A DNA stretch of 64,000 nucleotides from Caldithrix abyssi DSM 13497 (GTDB lineage Bacteria; Electryoneota; AABM5-125-24; Hatepunaeales; Hatepunaeaceae), in the NCBI GenBank assembly GCA_945865405.1, contig CAMBDS010000010.1, forward strand, positions 1-64,000, given 5' to 3'. Below the pieces are notes generated by a model. That model was not told the DNA's origin and made no database searches. It was given only the letters and a program-made list of their open reading frames with translations. Numbering within the stretch: position 1 is the first letter of the stretch; each line of letters begins with the position of its first letter. A program made the translations under genes and the position numbers. This document shows positions 41,779 through 50,084 of this stretch, in pieces.

Positions 41779-41820
41779 AATGCAAAAAGCTGTCAACCCG
41801 AGAGGGTCAACAGCTTATGT
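41779..41820 (-). terminator. Terminator of the 42.0-42.6 kb membrane protein gene
   Basis: On the minus strand AAGCTGTTGACCC, loop TCTC, GGGTTGACAGCTT then TTT: a 13-bp stem with two mismatches. It has the same core as the terminator at 7238, so the two hairpins are related. Confidence 0.7.
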
Positions 41821-41868
41821 TAAATCATTTCCTCAATTTGAGTTGTAAGAGTTCGTTGATTTTTACAT

Positions 41869-41955
41869 AGTTTCCGCTGGCAGACGCCCTCGTCTGCCAG
41901 ACTAAACCCGTCATTCCGTCAGACGTGGGCGTCTGACGGCGGAATTTTGAAACAT
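41869..41955 (+). repeat. Twin-hairpin repeat (family B), copy 2
   Basis: Same two palindromes as 10031-10116 (TGGCAGACG...CGTCTGCCA, then CCGTCAGACG...CGTCTGACGG), differing in the spacer and a few bases. It lies between the terminator and the 3' end of the membrane protein gene. Confidence 0.88.
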
Positions 41956-41984
41956 TAGTAAAATATAACGATTTCCCCTCCCCC

Positions 41985-42608
41985 CTATTCCCGCCCCAGA
42001 TAACTCCGCTCAATCCCAAACACCATCTTAAGTCCCGTCGCGACAGCACCCAGCGCCGCGCCGATCATGATCCCTCTCTGAGCCACCATATTCGGCACGT
42101 TCATAATCCAGTCAACCAACCCCGGCATATCCTTCCAGATCGATTGCCCGATCGGAACCCTGCCCAGCATCACGATCACCGCCGTCACAGCCAGAAGACC
42201 CGCCTGCCACGACCTGACGCGAAACGCTCTGTACGCCGCAGAGGCAATGTAAAACGCCAGCGTCGCATACATCGTCGAAGCCATCGGGACGTACATCTCG
42301 AGGTAGAGCCGGTCATTGAAGAAAGTTCCCGGCTCGATCCCGCCGACAAAACCGATAATAGTCGTCACCACCAACGCCACAAGCGTGATGATCTTGTAGG
42401 GCCAATCGAGGCTTTTGTGCTGAATCTGATCCATGTGGACCCGCACAAGGTTCGCCGTCCCCAACACATAAGCGAACGCGACAACGATCACCGCCCATTG
42501 CTGGAACCTCCCCGCCACATCATTGACCCACCAGTGCGGAATGAAGAACTGGAGCATCATGAAGAGGCCGAAGAAGAGCGTTATTTTAAGCGGTATTTCC
42601 TGGCGCAT
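41985..42608 (-). CDS. Multi-pass membrane protein of unknown function
   Basis: The 207-residue product has six hydrophobic segments (for example ITLFFGLFMMLQFFIPHWW, WAVIVVAFAYVLGTANLVRV, IITLVALVVTTIIGFVGGI, LLAVTAVIVMLGRVPIG). The short loop PGTFFNDRLYLEMYVPMASTMYATLAF may be functionally important. It does not match a transporter family I know; similar proteins exist in other FCB genomes in my recollection. It ends in a terminator shared in style with the ABC operon. Confidence 0.75.
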   Translation of the reverse strand: MRQEIPLKITLFFGLFMMLQFFIPHWWVNDVAGRFQQWAVIVVAFAYVLGTANLVRVHMDQIQHKSLDWPYKIITLVALVVTTIIGFVGGIEPGTFFNDRLYLEMYVPMASTMYATLAFYIASAAYRAFRVRSWQAGLLAVTAVIVMLGRVPIGQSIWKDMPGLVDWIMNVPNMVAQRGIMIGAALGAVATGLKMVFGIERSYLGRE

Positions 42609-42692
42609 GGTCCCTAATCTTAATTTCTTGGAGAGCGGACTTTAGCCTGCCCTATCCTCCTCATCCTCGCGAAAGCGGAGATCGATTTCACC

Positions 42693-42720
42693 CGGAGTGC
42701 GCAAGCTTGCTTGCGCTTGC
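42693..42720 (+). repeat. Family D palindrome, copy 2
   Basis: CGGAGTGCGCAAGCTTGCTT then GCGCTTGC: inverted arms GCGCAAGC/GCTTGCGC around the centre. It is preceded by a decayed family C piece (GGAGAGCGGACTTTAGCC, 42632-42649). Confidence 0.8.
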
Positions 42721-42781
42721 TCTCATCCCTTGGGCCGGAACCTTTTAAAAGGTCCCGGCCCTTAAGAATCAGCCAAATTCC

Positions 42782-43180
42782 TCATTCGCCCCAGATGAAG
42801 TACCCATCCAGCCCATTCCATTCATCAACCTCAATTGGATCTGGGTCTGGGATAACATCAGTTGGAAACAACAAATCATTATCGATCATGACATCCCAAC
42901 CAACTGCTGATGAGTTGGGCTCAAACCATACCTGATATCGATAAATTTGATCGGAACCAGCATACCCTACCGGCTCCATATCTTCGATATCCAGCATCAC
43001 ATTGATCCCATCGTAGGTGCGAACAGTAAGAGTTACACCCTCACACCACAGATCACACATTGCAGGTGAACCAAAATCAACCTCACACCAAAAGGTTGTT
43101 TGAGCATCTGCAACAGATGGAATAGTCGCGATTAAGCAAACCATAATAATCGCGAACGTATAGAGCGATTTCCTTAACAT
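42782..43180 (-). CDS. Small secreted protein of unknown function
   Basis: The 132-residue product has a clear signal peptide (FAIIMVCLIATIPSVADAQ) and an AAGGAG ribosome site. The mature part is beta-rich, acidic and has three cysteines (WCEVDF, MCDLWCEGV). It ends DPDPIEVDEWNGLDGYFIWGE. No family recognised. It could be a carbohydrate-binding-like or inhibitor-like module, which is speculation. Confidence 0.7.
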   Translation of the reverse strand: MLRKSLYTFAIIMVCLIATIPSVADAQTTFWCEVDFGSPAMCDLWCEGVTLTVRTYDGINVMLDIEDMEPVGYAGSDQIYRYQVWFEPNSSAVGWDVMIDNDLLFPTDVIPDPDPIEVDEWNGLDGYFIWGE

Positions 43181-43267
43181 TACTTCTCCTTTCAGATTGA
43201 TCTTTGATAATTATGTAATCGAGCCAAGATCAGACTCTCGATACAAACTCATCTTTGCGCTGTTATC

Positions 43268-46030
43268 CTACCTCATCAACACCAGCTTGGATGTCCTGAC
43301 CACTCCAGCCGCCTCAAGCTTGGCGATATAGACCCCCGACGCCCACTTCTGCGCGTCGATAGTGAGTGAGTGAACGCCAGCCCTGCCTTCGCCATCGATC
43401 AGGCGGGCAATTTCACGCCCGGCAAGGTCATAGACGCCCAGCTTCAGCATTCCCGCCATCGGGACAGCGTACTTCAGTGTCGTCATGCCGTTGAATGGGT
43501 TCGGATGGACAGACTCAATCGCAAGGGTGGTAGGCAACAGTTCCTCTTTCATCTCAACGTAGTTCGGGCGCAAGTTGACCTGAATCGGCAGATACCAGTC
43601 GTGCCCAAGCGCATTATGTGCAAAATGGAGTTGTGCGTTATACCTTCCGGTCGGGAAATTGGCGAGGTTTAATGTAAAGGTGAATTCCTGCCCCTGTTGA
43701 GGGCCGATGTCACCAGCAAGAGGTTCAAGCGACATCCACGATGTATTCCCCGCAAGTTGCCTGATATGGAGTTGGTCGCCACCAAAAGCTGGTGTGAGAT
43801 TTGCCAGCGTCATAAAGACGACCGAAAAGAGATCCCATTGCACGATCGTCGCGCCGTGTAGAGTAGCGTTCCCTTCGTTAATCAGTTCGGTCACCATGAC
43901 TGTGTCAGCCAGACCAACCTCCGGGTTCATTTTGTACACGAAATTGCGATTAATCTGCTGACCTTCGGTGACGCGATGGATGAAGTAGAGCGATTTACCG
44001 TCGGGATCACCCGGCCAATAAACCATTCCATATTTTCTATGCCGATCGACAAATCGAATTCCTGCGTCTGTTCCATCAAGATTCACAGCCTTAATGTCCG
44101 TTGATACGCCGGAAACCCAAAGCAGATTTCTATCTACGTCGTATGCGATGCACTCAAGTGAAGCAACTCCGGGCACAAAAGACGTCTGAAGATTTCCCGC
44201 CAAATCGTAACCGAGTACACTATCGCCTTCAACCGCCCAAAGCATATCGGCCCCGTAAGTCATCGACTTGATGCCGTAACGCTCCTGCTGAAGTTGGGGG
44301 AAACTATCGACTAATTCACCTTCCCGATTGAATATCCAAATCATGTTCAAGCCATCGTCATCGTTACCAGGTCCACGATCATTGGCTCCAGCCGCGTAAA
44401 ATCGCCCGTCAATATAGACGACGCCCTGAATCCGGTTGTCCGCGACAGGCTCACCAAGGGCAATAGTCTGACGAAGCGTCCAGACCGGGACGTTCGCGTC
44501 GCCGACAAGTTCCTGGGTGGCGCGATAAGTCAGCGTTCCACTGCCACCGTTGGCTATCGAGAAATGCGAGACATCGATGTTGCCGCTGTCGATTGTCGCA
44601 ATATATTGCTCTACCGACGGGGTAAATTCGGCATGCAAAAGATCGACGTTGATCACCAGTTCGTTGTCTTCTTCGAGGAACAGGTCGTTCACCGTTGTAT
44701 CGAAGAAGGCGTCATGATGAAAGTTAATCCAAAGATCGCCCATGCGATGGTCATCGATGATCCACTCACCCGCCCCGTCTGTAACCGCTTCCACGCGGCG
44801 GGAGGTCATCACAATAGTGTTCGGCACCGGTTGACCGCTTAGCGCACTGTAAACGTGACCGCGAAGGTCACCGATTCGAAGATAGGAGTCCATATCGTAA
44901 TGGAAGCCCATATCGACTGTTCCTTGATCGAAGCTAAGATCGGGGTTGGTGATCAGAGTATCCATTCCGACGTCAGCCGCTCGCGCCGAACCGACGTCGA
45001 TGCCTGCTGACTGCTCAGGGTCGAGATAATAGAAGTTCAATCCCCACATCGGCTCGCGGCCTTCGGCAAACCACGGAGCGTCAGTGATAATGCGCTGACC
45101 GTTCCAGCCGCCATCCTGTTGAATACCACCCTGTACGACGCAATAGGAAATCGTGATTGCGCCGCCCGCTCCTCCATCAGCGTTTTGCTGCCAAAGCTGA
45201 GCACCGACTCCTGCCGCATTTTCCCAGAAGATGCTGTTGATAACCACAGGATTGGAGTTTGAACCTTTGTAAAGCCCACCGCCACCACCATCATTTGCCG
45301 CATTATTGAGGAAAGTGCAGTTGTGAACTGTCCCGCTTGAACCTATTGTAAATGCTAAACCACCGCCATCGATGCCGGCAAAGTTTCCGGTGAATATGCA
45401 GTTGCCGATGTCGATAGTCGAATTGGCGGTAACTGCTACAGCACCACCAAACCGCGTTGACTCATTCTGAATGAAGATACAGTCCCATAGCTTGGCTCTG
45501 ACCGTTGTCGTGCTAAATTGAATGGCTCCACCGGGGGTTCCGGCGACATTCTCCTGGAATATGCAATGCTCGATGATAGGATCCTGACACTGTAGAAACC
45601 GCACCTGCCCGCCACGATTGGCGCTTCGGTTGACATTGGCGAAGAAATAGCAGTTCGATATTCGGACGCCGTTTGCATTCGTGCCGAGAATTGCCGTATG
45701 GGTAAAGCGGGTGAAGGTAAATCCATTGATTTTAACGCCATTGAACAGGACAAATCCGGTAGAGTCTGCTGTATTCTCAGCGTCGATAACCGTCTCACCA
45801 GCACCTTCTTCAGAAATTAATGTGACGGCTGCGGCGAAAACTACCGAGTCATTCATCGCCCCGCGATAGACGCCACGCGCTACCTGAACGGTGTCGTTGG
45901 CACGTGCGGCGATCACAGCAGCGCCGATTGTTCCGTAGTCGGCAGGAACCAGCAACACTCTTGATTGAGCGGAGCTGACCAAACCCATAATAACGGCGGT
46001 CGCAATAAGAAAATTCGTACGTATATTCAT
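43268..46030 (-). CDS. Large beta-helix surface protein with type IX sorting domain
   Basis: ATG 46030 gives a signal peptide (LIATAVIMGLVSSAQS). Residues about 25-320 form a right-handed parallel beta-helix of the pectate-lyase/PbH1 type (VPADYGTIGAAVIAARANDTVQVARGVYRG; repeats like NCYFFANVNRS, CIFQENVAGTPGGAIQF, CIFTGNFAGIDGGGLAF). It is followed by a carboxypeptidase-regulatory-like domain (LRGHVYSALSGQPVPNTIV), a seven-blade-like region and a sorting domain (VHPNPFNGMTTLKYAVP, LGVYDLAGREIARL, SGVYIAKLEAAG, KLVLMR). It is probably exported by T9SS; the ligand is unknown. Confidence 0.88.
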   Translation of the reverse strand: MNIRTNFLIATAVIMGLVSSAQSRVLLVPADYGTIGAAVIAARANDTVQVARGVYRGAMNDSVVFAAAVTLISEEGAGETVIDAENTADSTGFVLFNGVKINGFTFTRFTHTAILGTNANGVRISNCYFFANVNRSANRGGQVRFLQCQDPIIEHCIFQENVAGTPGGAIQFSTTTVRAKLWDCIFIQNESTRFGGAVAVTANSTIDIGNCIFTGNFAGIDGGGLAFTIGSSGTVHNCTFLNNAANDGGGGGLYKGSNSNPVVINSIFWENAAGVGAQLWQQNADGGAGGAITISYCVVQGGIQQDGGWNGQRIITDAPWFAEGREPMWGLNFYYLDPEQSAGIDVGSARAADVGMDTLITNPDLSFDQGTVDMGFHYDMDSYLRIGDLRGHVYSALSGQPVPNTIVMTSRRVEAVTDGAGEWIIDDHRMGDLWINFHHDAFFDTTVNDLFLEEDNELVINVDLLHAEFTPSVEQYIATIDSGNIDVSHFSIANGGSGTLTYRATQELVGDANVPVWTLRQTIALGEPVADNRIQGVVYIDGRFYAAGANDRGPGNDDDGLNMIWIFNREGELVDSFPQLQQERYGIKSMTYGADMLWAVEGDSVLGYDLAGNLQTSFVPGVASLECIAYDVDRNLLWVSGVSTDIKAVNLDGTDAGIRFVDRHRKYGMVYWPGDPDGKSLYFIHRVTEGQQINRNFVYKMNPEVGLADTVMVTELINEGNATLHGATIVQWDLFSVVFMTLANLTPAFGGDQLHIRQLAGNTSWMSLEPLAGDIGPQQGQEFTFTLNLANFPTGRYNAQLHFAHNALGHDWYLPIQVNLRPNYVEMKEELLPTTLAIESVHPNPFNGMTTLKYAVPMAGMLKLGVYDLAGREIARLIDGEGRAGVHSLTIDAQKWASGVYIAKLEAAGVVRTSKLVLMR

Positions 46031-46093
46031 CTCAAACCTCGACGATTTTGTGGTGACGGTTGTCAGGAGTTGCTCTTTGGAGTATAACATTAT

Positions 46094-46122
46094 ATTATAA
46101 CACAAAGTGAGCCGTTCGTCAA
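46094..46122 (-). promoter_or_regulatory. Strong promoter candidate for the beta-helix protein
   Basis: On the minus strand TTGACG (46122-46117), a 17-nt spacer and a perfect TATAAT (46099-46094), about 57 nt of leader before the ATG at 46030. Confidence 0.65.
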
Positions 46123-46254
46123 ATGGTATTGCAAGATTCCTTCGCTCAATTTTTGTGCGTTATCGTTCTTCACTCTCTCTCTTGCAGTTCCGATAGTCGC
46201 TTACTATCTTGGATTCGTTGTTGGAATACCGCAAACTACGCTCACGGACTATTG

Positions 46255-46875
46255 ATGAACCTAAGACATATATTTCACCAGACCATTGCAATCACAGGTG
46301 TTATGCTGGCACTTTCCGGCTGCTCCTCCTCCAGTAAGGAGACCCAGTCGACCGAGTCCCGAACCTTTTTCGGCAATCCGAGGCACTGGGACATCGGCGA
46401 CCAGACCCTTCGTCACCAACTTCCCGACGACATCTCCGATGGATATCTGCAATTTGGTAGAACTTCGTCGATGAGCTACGGGATAATGTTGGCGCACGAC
46501 CGCATCTCGGCCCGCAGCCACGCCAAAGCCGACATGCTGATCTACATCCACGCCGGAACAGCCCGCTTTCACATCGACGATAAGGACATGACCAACTCCA
46601 TGGGCGACATGATCTACATTCCGCGTGGGTCGATCTACTCGGTTGAATCGTTGTCCAATCGCGAGCTTCAGCTTGTCACCGTTTACTCACCCGCGCTCGA
46701 TTCCGCCGATGTCATCTTCCACGAAGCAGCTGAGCGTGTCAAGACAATGATTCCAACTCTCCCCAACTCGGCTAAACTCGACACAGTGTTACGTTTAAAA
46801 CCGGAAGACATCGAGAAAAAGTTCGAGCAGATGGAAGACGAACTACCTGTTGAGGACGCAATAAAGGGAAAATGA
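46255..46875 (+). CDS. Cupin-domain lipoprotein
   Basis: ATG 46255 gives a lipoprotein signal with lipobox ALSGC, so the protein is membrane-anchored. The body is a small cupin: SHAKADMLIYIHAGTARFHIDDKDMTNSMGDMIYIPRGSIYSVESLSNRELQLVTVYSP. The two cupin motifs are recognisable, but the classical metal-binding HxH is changed, so metal binding is uncertain. It overlaps the leuD-like gene by 4 nt. The frame upstream of 46255 does not look like protein. Confidence 0.75.
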   Translation: MNLRHIFHQTIAITGVMLALSGCSSSSKETQSTESRTFFGNPRHWDIGDQTLRHQLPDDISDGYLQFGRTSSMSYGIMLAHDRISARSHAKADMLIYIHAGTARFHIDDKDMTNSMGDMIYIPRGSIYSVESLSNRELQLVTVYSPALDSADVIFHEAAERVKTMIPTLPNSAKLDTVLRLKPEDIEKKFEQMEDELPVEDAIKGK

Positions 46876-47423
46876 GTCCCACAAAACCGACGCGACAACT
46901 GCCAGCGTCTCTGATCGAAGGGAGTGCCTATCGGCTCGGTGATTTCATCGACGCCGATGCGATCATCCCGGTACGTTACTGCACAAGGCCGACGACTGAG
47001 ACCCTGACCCGTCGTTGCCTGACCCAGATCGACCCGGACTTTCCCGCCAAAGCTCGTCGAGGCTTGATCGTTGTCGCTGGTAAGGACTTCGGACGGGGCA
47101 GCGCCAACGAAAACGGCGTCCGGGCATTGCAACTAAGCGGTGTGAAGGCTATAATCGCCTTCTCTTACGGACTGCTCTTCAAAAGAAACGCGATCAATCT
47201 CGGTCTGCCGGTTCTCGAATGCAAAGAAATCGTGGAGAATTCCGAGTCTGGCGACCGGATCGAAATCGACCTTGAAAACTGGGTCTGCGCCAACATCACA
47301 GCCGGAGTCGAATCTGCCGCCACACCACTGTCGCAAATCGAACGCGACATCCTCGCTGCCGGTGGTGCCATCGAATGGATCAGGCATAATCGCTTAGAGA
47401 GCGGCTTTTCAAGCCGCTCGTAA
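46872..47423 (+). CDS. leuD: 3-isopropylmalate dehydratase small subunit-like protein (LeuD family)
   Basis: The 183-residue aconitase-swivel-domain protein reads RLGDFIDADAIIPVRYC and LIVVAGKDFGRGSANENGVRALQLSGVKAIIAFSYGLLFKRNAINLGLPVLE. Isopropylmalate dehydratase isomerises 2- to 3-isopropylmalate in leucine synthesis with the large subunit LeuC (absent here). The usual substrate-loop motif GSSREH is GSANEN here, so the substrate may differ (another hydro-lyase of the family). The last ten residues (RLESGFSSRS) are encoded by a family C hairpin and the stop TAA starts a TAACGCC repeat. Confidence 0.75.
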   Translation: MSPTKPTRQLPASLIEGSAYRLGDFIDADAIIPVRYCTRPTTETLTRRCLTQIDPDFPAKARRGLIVVAGKDFGRGSANENGVRALQLSGVKAIIAFSYGLLFKRNAINLGLPVLECKEIVENSESGDRIEIDLENWVCANITAGVESAATPLSQIERDILAAGGAIEWIRHNRLESGFSSRS

Positions 47424-47468
47424 CGCCAGCGTCTCGCTGGCACGTTTCGCCGTTGTCTCAACGGCATA
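47397..47468 (+). repeat. Family C hairpin followed by TAACGCC repeat (family A), copy 3
   Basis: GAGCGGCTTTTCAAGCCGCTC, then from 47421 TAACGCCAGCGTCTCGCTGG and CACGTTTCGCCGTTGTCTCA. Together they form the 3' end and stop codon of the leuD-like gene and the spacer before the crotonase gene. The same C and A pair recurs at 55397-55472. Confidence 0.88.
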
Positions 47469-47507
47469 CCTTTCTATTTTATTACTGTTTCAGAGCACAA
47501 ATTCCCA

Positions 47508-48353
47508 ATGAATTACAACAACATCCTCGTCGAAATCGACGATTCCATTGCCGTCCTGACCATTAATCGCCCCAGAAGCCTCAATTCTGTCAACACCGAA
47601 ACGATCATTGAGGTCGGCGCTGCTTTCGACGACTTTGCCACCAACGACGCGGTTCGTGGCGTCATCATCATCGGTTCGGGCGACAAAGCCTTCATCGCTG
47701 GAGCCGACATCACCGAACTCTCAACCAAAAACCCGATTACCGGGCTTGAGTTTGTCCGCACGGGCCAAACAGTACTCAACAAGATCGAAAATCTCGGTAA
47801 GCCAGTCATTGCCGCAGTCAACGGCTTCGCTCTCGGCGGCGGGTGCGAGCTTGCCATGGCTTGCCACATCCGCGTCGCGGCGGCACATGCTCGCTTCGGA
47901 CAGCCGGAGGTTGGCTTGGGGCTGTTGCCCGGCTGGGGAGGTACTCAGCGTCTGCCGAGACTCGTTGGCAAAGGCAGGGCGATGGAGCTGCTCTTCGGCG
48001 GCGGCGTGATCGATGCTTCCGAGGCTTACCGGATCGGTCTCGCCAATTGTGTCGTCGAGGCTCCTAAAAAAGATGATGCCGGAAATCCCCTCAAAGACGA
48101 AAAGGGACGCCCGACCTTCGACCGCAACCTCTACCTTGCCGAAGTCAAGCGGATGTTGACCGGATTCCTGAGTAAAGCACCTGTCGCTCTCAGTCACATA
48201 ATCGAAGCTGTCAACCGAGGCCTTGAACACGACATCGACGAAGGTCAGCGGCTTGAAGCCACCCTCTTCGGGCTTCTCTACGCGACCGAAGACTCGCGCG
48301 AAGGCTTAAACGCTTTCCTCGAAAAACGCACCGCAAAATTTACAGGCAGATAG
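47508..48353 (+). CDS. Enoyl-CoA hydratase/crotonase family enzyme
   Basis: Hydrates trans-2-enoyl-CoA in fatty acid or amino acid degradation. The 281-residue product has NRPRSLNSVN, the oxyanion-hole segment KAFIAGADITEL, and both catalytic glutamates: one in FALGGGCELAMACHIRVA (about 115) and one in FGQPEVGLGLLPGWGGTQRLPRLVG (about 135). An insertion of about 20 residues (APKKDDAGNPLKDEKGRPTFDRN) lengthens it beyond the usual 255-260. Its stop is directly followed by the NIF3 gene. Confidence 0.92.
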   Translation: MNYNNILVEIDDSIAVLTINRPRSLNSVNTETIIEVGAAFDDFATNDAVRGVIIIGSGDKAFIAGADITELSTKNPITGLEFVRTGQTVLNKIENLGKPVIAAVNGFALGGGCELAMACHIRVAAAHARFGQPEVGLGLLPGWGGTQRLPRLVGKGRAMELLFGGGVIDASEAYRIGLANCVVEAPKKDDAGNPLKDEKGRPTFDRNLYLAEVKRMLTGFLSKAPVALSHIIEAVNRGLEHDIDEGQRLEATLFGLLYATEDSREGLNAFLEKRTAKFTGR

Positions 48354-49124
48354 ATGGTCAGGCGCAACGAACTGCAAGCCTATATCGCCGAACTTCTGAA
48401 TGTAAGCCAATACGACGATTACACCGTCAACGGCTTGCAGGTTGAAGGCAGGGACGAGATCAACCGGATTGCGACAGGAGTTTCGCCGTCGCAAAGGATG
48501 TTCGCCGCGGCTGACAGAAAAAAGGCAGACGCCATCTTCCTTCATCACGGGATTTTCTGGAAGCGAGGTACGCCTCACCCATTTGTCCTGACCGGGATAC
48601 TAAAAAGTAGAGTCGCTCAACTTATCAAGAGCGATGTCAACCTCTTCGCCTATCACCTTCCACTTGATGGTGACTCGAACTTTGGCAACAACGCCCTGAT
48701 CGCCCGTGCTATTGGCTTGGCCGGTCTGAAGATTATTCCCGAAACAGGGTCGCGCTATCCGCTGATCGCAATTGGTAGCTTGCCCGATTCCATGCCTTTC
48801 GAAAACTTCTGCAAACATGTCGATGCTGCTCTCGGAACAAAAGGCACCATGCTGAAGCTTACTACAAAACCTGTTCAAACAGTAGCCATCGTCACCGGAG
48901 CCGGTAGCGACTGTTGGTTCGACGCCGCCAGTAACTGCGCTGACATACTGATAACCGGCGAGATTGGCGAGTCGAACGTTCGAGAAGCTGAAGAGGCGGG
49001 TGTTCATCTCTACGCAGGCGGGCATTACAACACTGAGAAATGGGGTGTCCGTGCGCTTGGCGAGCATCTTGCTGAAAAATTCAATCTCGAAGCGCACTTC
49101 ATCGACATCCCCAACCCAATTTGA
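48354..49124 (+). CDS. NIF3-like dinuclear metal centre protein (DUF34)
   Basis: The 256-residue product belongs to the NIF3/YbgI/GTP cyclohydrolase I type 2-like family. It shows YTVNGLQVEGRDEINRIATGVSPS, the metal ligands in ADAIFLHHGIFWK and FAYHLPLDGDSNFGNNALIA, and C-terminal GGHYNTEKWGVRALGEHLAEKF (H and E ligands). These proteins bind two metal ions, and a role in metallochaperone or nucleotide metabolism has been proposed. It has zero spacing from the upstream crotonase gene. Confidence 0.92.
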   Translation: MVRRNELQAYIAELLNVSQYDDYTVNGLQVEGRDEINRIATGVSPSQRMFAAADRKKADAIFLHHGIFWKRGTPHPFVLTGILKSRVAQLIKSDVNLFAYHLPLDGDSNFGNNALIARAIGLAGLKIIPETGSRYPLIAIGSLPDSMPFENFCKHVDAALGTKGTMLKLTTKPVQTVAIVTGAGSDCWFDAASNCADILITGEIGESNVREAEEAGVHLYAGGHYNTEKWGVRALGEHLAEKFNLEAHFIDIPNPI

Positions 49125-49174
49125 CCCTGTTTCTACCCAAAAATTGGATTCGACAGAAATATTGTTATTTTATC

Positions 49175-49241
49175 GGAGTGCTTACTTTCGGTGTGCACAA
49201 GCTTGCTTGTGCTTCTGGCTGAAGCAATCTTCAGCACTCCA
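49175..49241 (+). repeat. Family D palindrome, copy 3 (double)
   Basis: CGGAGTGC, then GCACAAGCTTGCTTGTGC and GGCTGAAGCAATCTTCAGC ending in ACTCC: two stacked palindromes between CGGAGT and ACTCC ends. Confidence 0.8.
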
Positions 49242-49301
49242 AATCAATCGGTATAACTTTCTATAAGTATTACAATCTGACACCTACTAACGGAGACTTG
49301 C

Positions 49302-50072
49302 ATGAGTGAAACACAATTTATCGACTATCGACGTGTCGGCGGTCGAGCTGACTTGACGCTAAAACGTCCGCCGAGGAATGTACTGAATGGCCAAATGCTT
49401 GAACAGATGGTTAAGGTAGTCGAACCGCTGCGGGAAGACGACGAACTCAAATTGCTCGTCATTCACGGCTCACCGACCACTTTTTGTGGTGGTATTGAGC
49501 TTGAAGAGTTGACCACCGAAAATGTCGGGCTCTTCATGCCGAATTACACCCGCCTCTTCGACATCATCAACGGCATCAAAGGCGTCGTCATTGCCGGTAT
49601 CAGGGGCGAAGCGTTCGGAGCCGGATGCGAACTTGCCTGTTTCGCTGATATCACCATTGCCAGCAATACCGCCAAATTCTGCTTCCCCGACACTAAAATC
49701 GGTCTCTTTCCGATGATCGCCACAGCCGTCCTGCCGCGTCTCGTCGGCAGGAACAGAGCTTTCGACTGGATTTTCTCCAGCCGCTTGATCGCAGCAGAGG
49801 AAGCACTTTCCCATGACCTTATCAGCCGCCTCGTCCCCGATGACAAGTTGGACTCGTTCGTAGAAGAGTACGCCGCGAGGATCATGTCCCTCAGTGGTGC
49901 AACAATAGAATGCACCAAACGGGCTATCGACGGAGCGCTCTACGTGCCGGTGATGGAGGGCTTAAAGAAGACCGAATCGACCTACATGATCGACCTGATG
50001 AACAGCATCGACCCGCACGAAGGAATCAGAGCCGCTATGGAAGGCCGCTCGCCTGTCTGGCGGAATCGGTAG
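49302..50072 (+). CDS. Enoyl-CoA hydratase/isomerase family protein (dienoyl-CoA hydratase-like)
   Basis: Second crotonase-fold protein, 256 residues. It has TTFCGGIELEELTTENV, GEAFGAGCELACFADITIASNTAKFCFPDTKIGLFP and AVLPRLVGRNRAFDWIFSSRLIAAEEA. The first catalytic glutamate (GAGCEL) is kept; the second position is Asp (FPDTKIG) instead of PE. The layout resembles cyclohexa-1,5-diene-carbonyl-CoA hydratases of anaerobic aromatic degradation, but this is only a resemblance. It sits in a separate unit after a repeat and is followed by a NUDIX gene after 12 nt. Confidence 0.85.
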   Translation: MSETQFIDYRRVGGRADLTLKRPPRNVLNGQMLEQMVKVVEPLREDDELKLLVIHGSPTTFCGGIELEELTTENVGLFMPNYTRLFDIINGIKGVVIAGIRGEAFGAGCELACFADITIASNTAKFCFPDTKIGLFPMIATAVLPRLVGRNRAFDWIFSSRLIAAEEALSHDLISRLVPDDKLDSFVEEYAARIMSLSGATIECTKRAIDGALYVPVMEGLKKTESTYMIDLMNSIDPHEGIRAAMEGRSPVWRNR

Positions 50073-50084
50073 GAATCATCCAGC

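Noticed and set aside
46123-46254. N-terminal extension of the cupin lipoprotein
   Set aside because: The lipoprotein signal peptide begins at ATG 46255; the upstream frame shows no protein-like features and includes the divergent promoter region.
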